Assembly (NCBI RefSeq): GCF_025938095.1 | Contig: NZ_JAPCZF010000003.1 | Location: 496,001-560,000, forward strand | Source of the DNA: Novosphingobium sp. JCM 18896 | Lineage (GTDB): Bacteria > Pseudomonadota > Alphaproteobacteria > Sphingomonadales > Sphingomonadaceae | DNA length: 64,000 nt | Reading direction: 5' to 3' | Shown: piece after piece, positions 52,434 to 62,173 of the stretch | Numbering within the stretch: the first letter of the stretch is position 1 | Layout of the letters: every line of letters starts with the position of its first letter | Notes under the pieces: model-generated | Database searches by the model: none | Told to the model about the DNA's origin: nothing | Seen by the model: the letters and a program-made list of their open reading frames with translations, nothing else | Program-made: the position numbers and the translations under genes

Positions 52434-52476
52434 TTATCCACAGCCCACTGCAAAGGCAGTGGACAGTGCTGGATAA
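52434..52476. repeat. Nested palindrome with a DnaA-box-like sequence
   Basis: TTATCCACA (52434-52442) is the consensus DnaA box, and TGGATAA (52470-52476) is its inverted partner. Between them a perfect seven-pair stem (52445-52451 with 52456-52462) has an AAAG loop. A plus-strand hairpin with a T-run (52401-52406 with 52417-52422) lies just before. It could be a DnaA site or simply an argG 3' structure. Confidence 0.4.
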
Positions 52477-52541
52477 CTTTTCGGGGGTGGTTTGGCCGAT
52501 GCGGCGAGTCAGAAACGCATGTCCCTGACTCGCCGGGCAAA

Positions 52542-53756
<1,215 letters not shown>

Positions 53757-53828
53757 GGCATTGCGCTCCGAAAGAATTTGCGGCGGCGCCTAACAGGGTG
53801 AGCGGGGAGTCGCAAGCGGAGGGCTGGG

Positions 53829-53981
53829 CCACCCTCATCCAAGCTTCGCTAGCCGCTGCCGCGGCAAGCTGCGCTACCTTCTCCCGCCAGCGGGAGAAGG
53901 CGTGCTCTTCTCCTCTCCCGCTGGCGGGAGAGGTGCGAGACTTGCTGAGCGGAGCGAAGCTAGTCGCAGCGGTGAGGGTGG
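53829..53981. repeat. Palindromic intergenic repeat, family B, copy 1
   Basis: 153 bases opening CCACCCTCATCC and closing GGTGAGGGTGG. The middle holds CTCCCGCCAGCGGGAG and a second such stem, CTCCCGCTGGCGGGAG. It ends at the base before the stop codon of the methyltransferase gene at 53982. The second copy is at 59958-60118. Confidence 0.85.
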
Positions 53982-55286
53982 TTACTCCGCCGCCACCTTG
54001 AACTTCGGATCGAGATGCCACTCGGGCGTTTCCTCCGATGCCGAGAGCCGCGCCGCCTCGTGGATGATGTAGTCGCGCGTCATCGGCACAGCATCGCGGC
54101 GCTTCACCGACTGGATCTGGAAATTGACCATGCCCGCGCCGCGGAATGACTGTTCGGCGCCGACGAGGTAGAACTGCCACATGCGGAAGAAGCGCTCGTC
54201 GTAGAGCTCGACGATCTCCTTCTCGTGCAGCTTCACCCGCTTGTACCATTCCTCGAGCGTGTAGGCGTAGTGATAGCGCAGCACCTCGACGTCGGCGACT
54301 TCCCAGCGCGTGCGCTCCATCGCGCCGACCATCTCGCTCATCGCGGGCAGGTGATGGCCGGGGAAGATGTACTTGCGCGACCAGGGATCGTCGCCGCCCG
54401 GCGCGCCCTTGCGGCCGATCGTGTGGGTTAGCATGATGCCGTCATCGGCGAGCAGTTCGTTGCACTTGGCGAAATACTCGTCGTAGTGCCGCGCGCCGAC
54501 GTGTTCGAACATGCCGACCGAGCTGATGCGGTCGAACGGGCCCTGGACGTCGCGGTAGTCGATCAGCTGGAACTTGACCTTGTCCGCCACGCCCAGCGCC
54601 TCGGCGCGCTCGTTGGCGAACTTGACCTGGTCGGGCGCCAGGCTGACGCCGAGCACTTCGCAGCCGTAGTGCTTGTTGTAGAACAGGCCCATGCCGCCCC
54701 AGCCGCAGCCGATGTCGAGCACGCGCAGCGGCCTGGTGTCGGGGCTGCCGTCGGGCTTGGGGCCGAGCCGCAGCTTGGCGGCGATCAGCGCCTTCTTGTC
54801 GATCTGCGCACGTTCGAGGCTGTTGCCCGGCTCGCGGTAGAAGGCCATCGAATACTGGCGGTCGACATCGAGGAACAGTTCGTAGAACTCGCGCGTCAGG
54901 CCATAGTGGTGGACGACGTTGGCGCTCGCCCTGTCGCGCTTGTTCTGCTCCCACTTGTAGAGCAACTGGTCGAACTTGCGGCGCAGCGCGCCCTTGGGCT
55001 TGAGCACGGAACCGCCGCCGAGGCGGTTGGCCTGGCCCATGACGAACAGCACGAAATCGCGGATGTCGTGCGGGGCTTCGATCACGAGGCGGCCCTCGGT
55101 ATAGGCTTCGCCCGCGCCCATGCGTGGATCCTTGGCGATGTGCATCGCCGCGCCCTTGTCGGTCAGGCGCGCGGCGATCGTCTCGCCGCCCCCCGGTCCG
55201 TATTCGTAGACCTTGCCGTCATGGTCCGTGAGAACGAGCCGACCCTCGCGGATCAGCTGGCGGAGCATCTTGTCGAGCAACCACAT
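53982..55286 (-). CDS. Cyclopropane-fatty-acid synthase-like methyltransferase 1
   Basis: Such enzymes methylate unsaturated lipid chains with S-adenosylmethionine. The 434-residue product has an N-terminal domain and a SAM domain with VLDIGCGWGGMG, SVGMFEHVG (active-site glutamate) and LTHTIGRKG. The segment that carries the conserved cysteine of E. coli CFA synthase (QYSC) reads QYSM here. It lies 38 bases after a paralogue and seems to have arisen by duplication. Confidence 0.9.
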   Translation of the reverse strand: MWLLDKMLRQLIREGRLVLTDHDGKVYEYGPGGGETIAARLTDKGAAMHIAKDPRMGAGEAYTEGRLVIEAPHDIRDFVLFVMGQANRLGGGSVLKPKGALRRKFDQLLYKWEQNKRDRASANVVHHYGLTREFYELFLDVDRQYSMAFYREPGNSLERAQIDKKALIAAKLRLGPKPDGSPDTRPLRVLDIGCGWGGMGLFYNKHYGCEVLGVSLAPDQVKFANERAEALGVADKVKFQLIDYRDVQGPFDRISSVGMFEHVGARHYDEYFAKCNELLADDGIMLTHTIGRKGAPGGDDPWSRKYIFPGHHLPAMSEMVGAMERTRWEVADVEVLRYHYAYTLEEWYKRVKLHEKEIVELYDERFFRMWQFYLVGAEQSFRGAGMVNFQIQSVKRRDAVPMTRDYIIHEAARLSASEETPEWHLDPKFKVAAE

Positions 55287-55324
55287 AGGGCGCGGAGGTT
55301 AGCCGCCCGTGCCGCGGTTGCAAG

Positions 55325-56614
55325 TCATTCGGCGGCCTGTTGCGCGTCCGGCGCGAGATGCCAGGCCGGCGGCGTGTCGCTGGCGCGCAGGCGAGCGCTT
55401 TCCTCGTGGATGTAGTCGCGCGTCATCGGGATCGCGTCGCGGCGCTTCACGTACTGGAGCTGCCAGTTGACCATGCCGCCATAGCGGAAGGCCTGCTCGG
55501 CGCCGGCGAGGTAGAACTCCCACATGCGATAGAAGCGCTCGTCGTAGAGTGCGGTGATCTCTTCGCGGTGGAGCTGGGTGCGGCGGAACCACTCTTCCAA
55601 GGTATGCGAATAGTGGAAGCGCATGGCTTCGACGTCCATGATCTGCCAGCCGGCCTTCTCGCTTTCGACCACCATCTCGGACAGCGCCGGGATATAGCCG
55701 CCGGGGAAGATGTATTTGCGCGTCCAGGCGTCGGTGATGCCCGGGCCGTGGGCGCGGCCGCAGCAGTGCGAGAACATGACGCCGTCGGGCTTGAGCAGCT
55801 TGAAGGTGTGCTCGTAGAACGCCGGATACTGCGGGGTGCCGACATGTTCGAGCAGGCCGACCGAGGTGATCCGGTCGAACTGGCCCTGGACGTCGCGGTA
55901 GTCCATCAGCTCGAACTTCACGCGGTCCGAGACGCCCGCCTCGGCCGCGCGCTGGCGGCAGAACTCGATCTGGTCGGGGGCAAGTGCGACGCCGAGTACG
56001 TCGACGTCGTAGTGCTTGTGTAGGTAGAGCGCGAGACCGCCCCAGCCGCAGCCGATGTCGAGCACGGTCTTGCCCGAGCTCGTCGCCTTGTCGAGGTAGA
56101 GCTTGGCGGCGATATGCGCCTTCTTGTCGAGCTGGGCCTGTTCCAGGCTGACGTCGGGCGTGCGGTGATAGCCCATCGTGTATTGCCGGTCCTCGTCGAG
56201 GAACAGCTCGTAGAGCCGGCGGGTCAGGTTGTAGGTGTGCTCGGCATTGCGGCGCGCAGCGCGCTGGTTGTTGTAGCTGTCGACCTTCGAGGCCAGGCGG
56301 AACGCCAACTGGCGCAGCGGGCCCTTGGGGCGGTAATGCGTCTCGTGGTCTTCCTCGGCATTGCGCGCGACGAACAGCACGAGGTCGCGGATGTCGTGCG
56401 GCGCTTCGATCAGCATCCGCCCGTCCATATAGGCCTCGCCCGCGCCCATCTGCGGATAGCGCGCGACGTGCATGGCCGCGCCCTTGTCGGTGAAGCGGAG
56501 GTGGATCGGGACCTCGCCCTCGGGCCCGTAGACGTATTCACGCCCATCGTGATCGGTGACGACAAGCCGGCCCTTCGTGACCAGCCGGCTCAGGAACTTG
56601 TCCAACAACCACAT
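55325..56614 (-). CDS. Cyclopropane-fatty-acid synthase-like methyltransferase 2
   Basis: The 429-residue product is similar along its whole length to the next gene downstream. It has VLDIGCGWGGLA and SVGLLEHVG, but HTIG is replaced by HCCG and the QYSC position reads QYTM. ATG 56614 gives the same MWLLDK start as the paralogue. The frame is open 12 codons upstream. Confidence 0.9.
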   Translation of the reverse strand: MWLLDKFLSRLVTKGRLVVTDHDGREYVYGPEGEVPIHLRFTDKGAAMHVARYPQMGAGEAYMDGRMLIEAPHDIRDLVLFVARNAEEDHETHYRPKGPLRQLAFRLASKVDSYNNQRAARRNAEHTYNLTRRLYELFLDEDRQYTMGYHRTPDVSLEQAQLDKKAHIAAKLYLDKATSSGKTVLDIGCGWGGLALYLHKHYDVDVLGVALAPDQIEFCRQRAAEAGVSDRVKFELMDYRDVQGQFDRITSVGLLEHVGTPQYPAFYEHTFKLLKPDGVMFSHCCGRAHGPGITDAWTRKYIFPGGYIPALSEMVVESEKAGWQIMDVEAMRFHYSHTLEEWFRRTQLHREEITALYDERFYRMWEFYLAGAEQAFRYGGMVNWQLQYVKRRDAIPMTRDYIHEESARLRASDTPPAWHLAPDAQQAAE

Positions 56615-56657
56615 GAAGCGCGAGACTATCGCGGCTTCGCCGCGGCGCAAGCGGCGA

Positions 56658-57407
56658 TTATTCGCGCGCGAGGAACAGCACGTCGCGCGGCTGGGCGAGC
56701 AGGTGCTGGCCCGAATCGACGAACAGCGTCTCGCCGCTGGCCAGCCAGCCCTCGGCCAGGAACAGCGCGGCCTGGGCCAGTTCCTGCGGATCGGTCAGGC
56801 GCTGCAGCAGGTTCATCCGGCCGCTGGTCAGGTGTTCTTCGGGCGCCTGGTCGAAGCTCGGCAGCATAGCGCCGGGCGCGAGGCCGTAGACGCGGTCGGC
56901 CGGATCGGCCTGGGCCATGGCCATCATCCGCACGGTCGATGCGAAGGCGTGCTTGGCCATCGTGTAGGAGAAGAAATCGGGATTGGGATTGGCGATCTTC
57001 ATGTCGGTGAGATCGATCACGCGGCGTCCCGTCTTGCTGCGGGCCTTGGCGAGAAACACCTGGGCCATGCGCGCCGGGGTCGCGGCGTTGACCGTCACGG
57101 CTTCGTGGAAGATCGCCGGGTCGAGGTCCTGCGCGGTGTCGGGGTTGAACACGGCGGCGCTGTTCACCAGCACGCGCCAATCGTCGAGCCGGGAGACCAG
57201 CTCTTCGATCAGCGATGCCGAGGCTGCGATGTCGGCGAGGTCACACTGTACGATCTCGGCCGAGGGCAGGGTGGCGGCAAGCGCCTCGGCCTCGTCGTGC
57301 GAATCCTTGTGGTGGATGACCACGTGCCAGCCGGCCTGGCCGAAGGTTCTTGCGATGATCGCGCCGATGCGCCGGGCGCCGCCGGTGACGAGGACTGCGG
57401 GAAGCAT
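56658..57407 (-). CDS. Short-chain dehydrogenase, pteridine-reductase-like
   Basis: The 249-residue product has the cofactor motif VLVTGGARRIGAIIA, the NSAAVF variant of NNAG and the catalytic YTMAK. The TGxxRRIG form and the arginines that favour NADPH are typical of FolM/PTR1-like pteridine reductases, but the substrate is not proven. ATG 57407 is preferred over a TTG four codons upstream. It lies 43 bases before the CFA-like pair and is probably co-transcribed. Confidence 0.85.
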   Translation of the reverse strand: MLPAVLVTGGARRIGAIIARTFGQAGWHVVIHHKDSHDEAEALAATLPSAEIVQCDLADIAASASLIEELVSRLDDWRVLVNSAAVFNPDTAQDLDPAIFHEAVTVNAATPARMAQVFLAKARSKTGRRVIDLTDMKIANPNPDFFSYTMAKHAFASTVRMMAMAQADPADRVYGLAPGAMLPSFDQAPEEHLTSGRMNLLQRLTDPQELAQAALFLAEGWLASGETLFVDSGQHLLAQPRDVLFLARE

Positions 57408-57454
57408 GAAGCCAGCCAAGCACAGGCCAAGGCGTTAGGAAACCGGGAAAATGG

Positions 57455-57482
57455 CCGCCCCGGCGAAAGTGCGCCGGGGCGG
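57455..57482 (-). terminator. Hairpin after the glycine-zipper gene
   Basis: A perfect ten-pair stem (57455-57464 with 57473-57482, loop eight bases) lies eight bases after the stop codon on the minus strand and is followed by CCATTTTCCC, a weak T-run. Confidence 0.65.
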
Positions 57483-57490
57483 TACTCGTG

Positions 57491-57859
57491 TCAGCGGCAG
57501 CGCAGTCCGCCGCGGTCGATCTCGCGGCCGAGCAGGGCACCGCCGGCACCGCCGAGCAGGGTGCCGAGCATGCGATCGCCGCGGGTGTCGATCGCGCGGC
57601 CGAGCAGGGCGCCGGCTGCGGCGCCGACGATCAGGCCGGTCGTGCCGTTGCCGCGCTTGCAGTAGTAGCGGCCATCGTTGCCGCGCCAGACGCGGTCGTT
57701 GCGGCCCAGGCGGTGCGGTTCGCGATAACGGCCGTTGCTGTCGTAGAGACCCTGGGCGCGGCGGCCGTGGGCCGGGGCCCAGTGCGGCGGGTCGGCGAAG
57801 ACCGGCACGGTCGGCAACGCGACGGCGGCGAGCGTCAGGGCGAGAAGGGTCTTACGCAT
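57491..57859 (-). CDS. Exported glycine-zipper protein
   Basis: The 122-residue product has a signal peptide (cleavage near VFA, residue 22), a tyrosine/arginine-rich middle with DGRYYCKRGNG, and a glycine-zipper region (about 80-115, LIVGAAAGALLGRAID and GTLLGGAGGALLGREID) of the 2TM type. Such proteins sit in the outer membrane or periplasm. ATG 57859 has an AGGA site eight bases upstream. Confidence 0.8.
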   Translation of the reverse strand: MRKTLLALTLAAVALPTVPVFADPPHWAPAHGRRAQGLYDSNGRYREPHRLGRNDRVWRGNDGRYYCKRGNGTTGLIVGAAAGALLGRAIDTRGDRMLGTLLGGAGGALLGREIDRGGLRCR

Positions 57860-57985
57860 GATCGGTGTCCTCATGTTGTTGTGCTTTGTGCTGGCCCGCG
57901 TTCGGGCAGGGCACCTCAACCGAGGATGAACGGATCGTTGTGTGCAGATTTGTACGGTGAGCCGAACTTCGCGCGCGACGAATGG

Positions 57986-59287
57986 TCAGCCGAGCGCGGC
58001 TTCCTTCTCGGCGTAGAGCCGTTCGAGTTCTTCGCGGTCGCGGGTGGCGCGGCTCTTCTTCTCCGCCGCGGTCTTGAGCTGACCGCAGGCGGCATCGATG
58101 TCGCGGCCGCGCGGGGTTCGCACCGGGGCGCTGATGCCGGCCTCGAAGACGATCTCCGAGAAGCGCTTGATCCGCTCGGGCGACGAGCACTCGTAGGAAG
58201 CGCCGGGCCAGGGGTTGAACGGGATCAGGTTGACCTTGGCGGGCAGCTTGTACTGCTTGATCAGGCGGACGAGCTCGCGTGCGTCGTCGTCGCTGTCGTT
58301 CTTGTCCTTGAGCATCACGTATTCGAAGGTGATGCGGCGCGCGTTCGAGGCGCCGGGATAGTCGGCGCAGGCCTGGAGCAGTTCCTCGATGCCGAATTTC
58401 TTGTTGATCGGCACGATCTCGTCGCGGACCTCCTTGGTCACCGCGTGGAGCGAGACCGCGAGATTGACGCCGATCTCCTCGCCGGCGCGCGCCATCAGCG
58501 GCACGACGCCGCTGGTCGACAAGGTGATGCGGCGCTTCGAGAGCGCCAGGCCTTCGCCGTCCATGACCAGCCGCAGCGCGTCGCGGACGTTGTCGAAATT
58601 GTAGAGCGGTTCGCCCATGCCCATCATGACGATGTTGGTCAGCAGGCGGCCGTCGGCGCGGTAGTCGCCGCCGTCCTCGTCTTCCTCGGCGCCGTCATCG
58701 GCGGCGAAGGCGAAGTCCATGCGGCCCTTGGGCCACTCGCCGAGCGCGTCGCGCGCGAGCATGACCTGGCCGACGATCTCGCCCGGAGTCAGGTTGCGCA
58801 CCAGGCGCATCGTGCCGGTATGGCAGAAGCGGCAGTTGAGCGTGCAGCCGACCTGGCTCGACACGCAGAGCGTGCCGCGGTCGGCGTCGGGAATGAACAC
58901 CATCTCGAAGTCGTGGTTGTCGGCGGTGCGGAGCAGCCACTTGCGCGTGCCGTCGTTCGAGATCTGCGCCTCGACGATCTCGGGGCGGCCGACGATGAAG
59001 CGCTCGGTCAGCCAGGGGCGCATGGTCTTGGCGATGTCGGTCATCGCCTCGAAATCGGTGACGCCGCGGTGATAGAGCCAGTGGTAGACCTGCTTGGCGC
59101 GCAGCTTGGCGGCCTTGGCGTCGAGCCCGGCTTGCTCGAACAGCGCGGCGATGTCCTTCTTGGGCAGACCGAGCAGGTCCAGGCGGCCGTCCTCGCGCGG
59201 GGTGATGTCGCGCGCGACGGGGAGCGGGTCGATGTGCCCGGGGATCTGCATCAGGCCGGTGGCCTGTGAAACGTCAATATCTGTCAT
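57986..59287 (-). CDS. rlmN: 23S rRNA (adenine2503-C2)-methyltransferase
   Basis: RlmN is a radical-SAM enzyme that methylates A2503 of 23S rRNA and A37 of some tRNAs. The 433-residue product has the radical-SAM cysteines in [11 protein letters not shown], a conserved [13 protein letters not shown] segment, and the C-terminal [18 protein letters not shown], which includes the catalytic cysteine. An acidic insertion near residue 205 ([11 protein letters not shown]) is longer than usual. Confidence 0.95.
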   Translation of the reverse strand: MTDIDVSQATGLMQIPGHIDPLPVARDITPREDGRLDLLGLPKKDIAALFEQAGLDAKAAKLRAKQVYHWLYHRGVTDFEAMTDIAKTMRPWLTERFIVGRPEIVEAQISNDGTRKWLLRTADNHDFEMVFIPDADRGTLCVSSQVGCTLNCRFCHTGTMRLVRNLTPGEIVGQVMLARDALGEWPKGRMDFAFAADDGAEEDEDGGDYRADGRLLTNIVMMGMGEPLYNFDNVRDALRLVMDGEGLALSKRRITLSTSGVVPLMARAGEEIGVNLAVSLHAVTKEVRDEIVPINKKFGIEELLQACADYPGASNARRITFEYVMLKDKNDSDDDARELVRLIKQYKLPAKVNLIPFNPWPGASYECSSPERIKRFSEIVFEAGISAPVRTPRGRDIDAACGQLKTAAEKKSRATRDREELERLYAEKEAALG

Positions 59288-59323
59288 GGGAGCGGCGCAT
59301 ATAGCCGCATTCGCGCCGGATTT

Positions 59324-59902
59324 CTACCTCTGCTGGACGCAGCCGATCGCGGCCGCGTCCATGGCCGTGGCGGCCCCGGCCAGTGGCCAGGTGTTGGAGA
59401 AGCCACCGCCCTTGGCGTCGCGCGCCGAAACGGTCATCGCGTTTGCCGAGCGCATGGCGGCGACGATCGCCGCGTCCATCCGGCGGTCAACCGCCCAGGC
59501 ATCGCCGCCGCCGCCGGTCAGCGCGAAGCGCTCGCGTCCGACCGTCAGCACGATCCGCGCGCCGGGCATGAGCTTGCGCGACAGGCGCAGGTGCACCTGG
59601 CCGCGCACCTCGCGCCGGGGCCAGGTGCCGATCGAGGCATAGGGCTGGTAGTCGCGCTGCTTGGTGCTCGGCTCGGCCATGGCGATCGCATAGCAGCGCG
59701 GCACCGCCGGATCGCGGAAGGCGCCCCAGGTCGAGAACATGCCCAGGCTGTCGCGGGCGAGCGCGGAGGTGGGGGCGAGCACTAGCGCGCACAAGGTGAC
59801 AAAGGTGACAAAAGTGACGGGGGTCGCGGAGAGAAAACCGGAGCGCGAAAGGCGGCGGTCGGGTGCCGCGTGCTTTTCGAGAGGGAGGGTTTTTCCGGCC
59901 AT
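59324..59902 (-). CDS. Exported IalB-like protein
   Basis: The product (192 residues from ATG 59902) has a signal-like hydrophobic segment (about 23-48) and a mature part with the pattern of the IalB family: an N-terminal cysteine (PRCYAIAMAEP), GARIVLTVGRERFALTGGGG, WAVDRRMDAAIVAAM and a C-terminal GAATAMDAAAIGC. The two cysteines probably form a disulphide. The start is uncertain. Confidence 0.65.
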   Translation of the reverse strand: MAGKTLPLEKHAAPDRRLSRSGFLSATPVTFVTFVTLCALVLAPTSALARDSLGMFSTWGAFRDPAVPRCYAIAMAEPSTKQRDYQPYASIGTWPRREVRGQVHLRLSRKLMPGARIVLTVGRERFALTGGGGDAWAVDRRMDAAIVAAMRSANAMTVSARDAKGGGFSNTWPLAGAATAMDAAAIGCVQQR

Positions 59903-59957
59903 TTCCCGGCTCTTCGCAGAATCTGTGCGTGTAGGAAAGCTCGGCGCTCGGCTGCGG

Positions 59958-60118
59958 CCACCCTCATCCAAGCTCCGCTAGCGTCCTGCGGACGCAAGCT
60001 GCGCTATCCTTCTCCCGCCGGCGGGAGAAGGCGGCTTCCTCTTCCCCTCTCCCGCTGGCGGGAGAGGGAGCGAGACTTGGCGAACCGCAGGCGAGCCTAG
60101 TCGCAGCGGTGAGGGTGG
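59958..60118. repeat. Palindromic intergenic repeat, family B, copy 2
   Basis: 161 bases with the same ends as copy 1 and two CTCCCGCYGGCGGGAG-type stems. It ends seven bases from the stop codon of the dioxygenase gene at 60125. Confidence 0.85.
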
Positions 60119-60124
60119 TCGCTC

Positions 60125-61108
60125 TCAAGCCACCTCGCGGAACACCTCGCCGATCTTCTTGCCGTCCTCGAAATAGCCGTGACCGTAATCGCCCTTGATC
60201 GTCGTGCGCAGCGTCTGGCGTTCGTACTGCGCGTCGCAGCCCTCGACCGCGTGGACCATGCGGTGGTTGTCCCAGATCACCAGGTCGGTGGGCTTCCACT
60301 CGTGCCAGTAGGCGGCGTTGCCCGTGCCCTGGCGGTTGATCTCGTGGCAGACCGCGTCGTAGACCTTTTCGAACTCCGGGGTCTCGTTGTGCTCGACGCC
60401 GACCGACATCCACGGGCCGATGTGCAGCACCTTCTCGCCGGTCTCGCGCGTCCAGACCGCGGGATGCATCGCGCGCGGGAAGATCGCCACTTCCTTGAGC
60501 AGTGCGAGCATCGGCGGCGACGTGTCCTCGAAGGCCTTGAAGTTCACGCCGAAGCGCTGCTTGGTCAGCCGCGTGTCGAGCGTGTAGATCACGTTGAGCC
60601 CTTCGATCTGCGCAAGCAGGTCCTTGGGGAAGTTCTTGTAGAGCTCGATCCCGTCCATGAAGCCGGTACGGCCGCCCTCGGGCGCGACGATCGGCGAGCG
60701 CAGGACGCCCGCATAGTTGAGCTCGTCGTTGTAGCAGTGGTCGAAGTGCCAGGGCGAGAAGCGCGCGAGCACCTGGCCATCGATCTCGACGAGGCCGCCG
60801 GCGTCGTTGTTCCCCTTCTTGGGGTCGTAATGCATGTCGATCACGCCCTCGGCCTCGTCGCCGGTCTCGCCGTCGCGCGGAGTCGACTTGGTCGGGTGGT
60901 CCTTGAGCGGTCCGAAGATCTTGCTGACCGCGACCTGCATCTTCGCGCTGGGTTCCATGTCCTCGAACACGATCATGCCGCGCTCGACGAAGACCGCGGC
61001 GATCCGTTCGCGCACCGCCGGATCGTTTATGATGTCCCAGTTCAGGCCCGCTATCCGCGCGCCGAAGGCATGTTCACTGCTGAGTTCGCTGACCTTGATG
61101 TCGGCCAT
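60125..61108 (-). CDS. TauD/TfdA-family 2-oxoglutarate-dependent dioxygenase
   Basis: These iron(II) enzymes hydroxylate small substrates with 2-oxoglutarate. The 327-residue product has the iron-binding HFD (SPWHFDHCYND, near residue 125), the distal histidine in WDNHRMVHAVEG and the 2-oxoglutarate-binding arginine in QTLRTTIKGD. ATG 61108 has GGGAG nine bases upstream. The substrate cannot be told; neighbours give no pathway. Confidence 0.9.
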   Translation of the reverse strand: MADIKVSELSSEHAFGARIAGLNWDIINDPAVRERIAAVFVERGMIVFEDMEPSAKMQVAVSKIFGPLKDHPTKSTPRDGETGDEAEGVIDMHYDPKKGNNDAGGLVEIDGQVLARFSPWHFDHCYNDELNYAGVLRSPIVAPEGGRTGFMDGIELYKNFPKDLLAQIEGLNVIYTLDTRLTKQRFGVNFKAFEDTSPPMLALLKEVAIFPRAMHPAVWTRETGEKVLHIGPWMSVGVEHNETPEFEKVYDAVCHEINRQGTGNAAYWHEWKPTDLVIWDNHRMVHAVEGCDAQYERQTLRTTIKGDYGHGYFEDGKKIGEVFREVA

Positions 61109-61228
61109 GTTCCAGTCTCCCAACCGGCGTCGTCACGGTTTGCCGCGATCGATCGCATCCGCACGACCTCGTGCTTTTGCACAAGGTGACGAGCAAAACC
61201 TAACCCGTCGCGGCGAGCGGGACAATGG

Positions 61229-61651
61229 TCAGATGCCGAAGGTGACGTGGCCCTCGGCATCGATCGGCCAGGCGGGATTGAAGGCGATCTCCCAGGAATG
61301 ACCGTCGGGGTCGGCGACATAGCCGCGATAGCCGCCGTGGGGCGGGGCATCGGCCTTGCGCAGCAGGCTGCCGCCGGCCGCGACGAGCCGGTCGATGAGG
61401 CTGTCGACCGTCGCCTCGTCAGGCGCGTTGTGCGCGAGGCTGAAGGCGCCGGGGCCGTCGCCGCCGGGCCGGCGCATGTCGTCCTCGAGCTGCGGCCGCA
61501 GCCAGGTGCCGAGCATCAGCCCGTTCATCTGGTAGAAGACGACGTCGTCGTTCTCGAACACCGGCTTCCAGCCGAAGCCCTCGACGTAGAACCGCTTCGA
61601 ACGCGCGAGATCGGCGATGCCGAGCGTTATGACCGAGATCTGCTGCTGCAT
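61229..61651 (-). CDS. VOC-superfamily protein
   Basis: The 140-residue product has the glyoxalase/bleomycin-resistance pattern: ISVITLGIADLARSKRFYVEGFGW, FYQMNGLMLGTW, and a C-terminal YVADPDGHSWEIAFNPAW. Metal ligands and substrate are not defined. ATG 61651 is preferred because it starts the fold; the frame is open upstream into greB. Confidence 0.85.
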   Translation of the reverse strand: MQQQISVITLGIADLARSKRFYVEGFGWKPVFENDDVVFYQMNGLMLGTWLRPQLEDDMRRPGGDGPGAFSLAHNAPDEATVDSLIDRLVAAGGSLLRKADAPPHGGYRGYVADPDGHSWEIAFNPAWPIDAEGHVTFGI

Positions 61652-61689
61652 GTCACGACCAATGCGCGAGCCGTCGGCCCGGTTCCGCT

Positions 61690-62169
61690 TCAGGGATAAA
61701 CGATCGCGACGACTTCCCATTCCTTCTCGCCGCCCGGCAGATGAACGCGGCGCAGGTCGCCGATCGCCGCGCCGCGCAGCGCGCGGGCCAGGGGGGCGCT
61801 CCAGCCGATCTTGCCGAGGCTCGCGTCCTGCTCGTCGTCGCCGACCAGGGTCAGCACGCGCTCGTTGTCGTCCTCGTCGGCGATCGTCACCGTTGCGCCG
61901 AACCAGGCGCGGCCCTTGTCGGCCTGCGCCGAGGGATCGATCACGCGCAGCTTGGCCATGCGCCGGGCGAGGTGTGCGAGCTCGCGGTCGATCTCGCGCA
62001 TGCGCTTGCGGCCGTAGAGATAGTCGCCGTTCTCCGAGCGGTCGCCATTGCCCGCGGCCCAGCTGACGATCTCGACGATCGCCGGGCGTTCGGTGCCGAG
62101 CAGATGATCGTAGCGCGCGCGCAGGCTTGCCATCCCCGCAGGGCTGATCGGAGGTCCGTCGGGCTTCAT
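61690..62169 (-). CDS. greB: Transcription elongation factor GreB
   Basis: GreB rescues backtracked RNA polymerase by stimulating transcript cleavage. The 159-residue product has an N-terminal coiled coil with the acidic tip NGDRSENGDYLYGRKR, and a C-terminal FKBP-like domain ending GEKEWEVVAIVYP. The GreB-type YLYGRKRM supports GreB over GreA. It starts four bases after the transglycosylase gene. Confidence 0.92.
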   Translation of the reverse strand: MKPDGPPISPAGMASLRARYDHLLGTERPAIVEIVSWAAGNGDRSENGDYLYGRKRMREIDRELAHLARRMAKLRVIDPSAQADKGRAWFGATVTIADEDDNERVLTLVGDDEQDASLGKIGWSAPLARALRGAAIGDLRRVHLPGGEKEWEVVAIVYP

Positions 62170-62173
62170 CGGA

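Noticed and set aside
59796..59818. Direct repeat GTGACAAAG, GTGACAAAA, GTGAC
   Set aside because: It looks like an operator array but is inside the signal-peptide codons of the IalB-like gene, where it codes for repeated Thr-Phe-Val. A simple codon repeat explains it.
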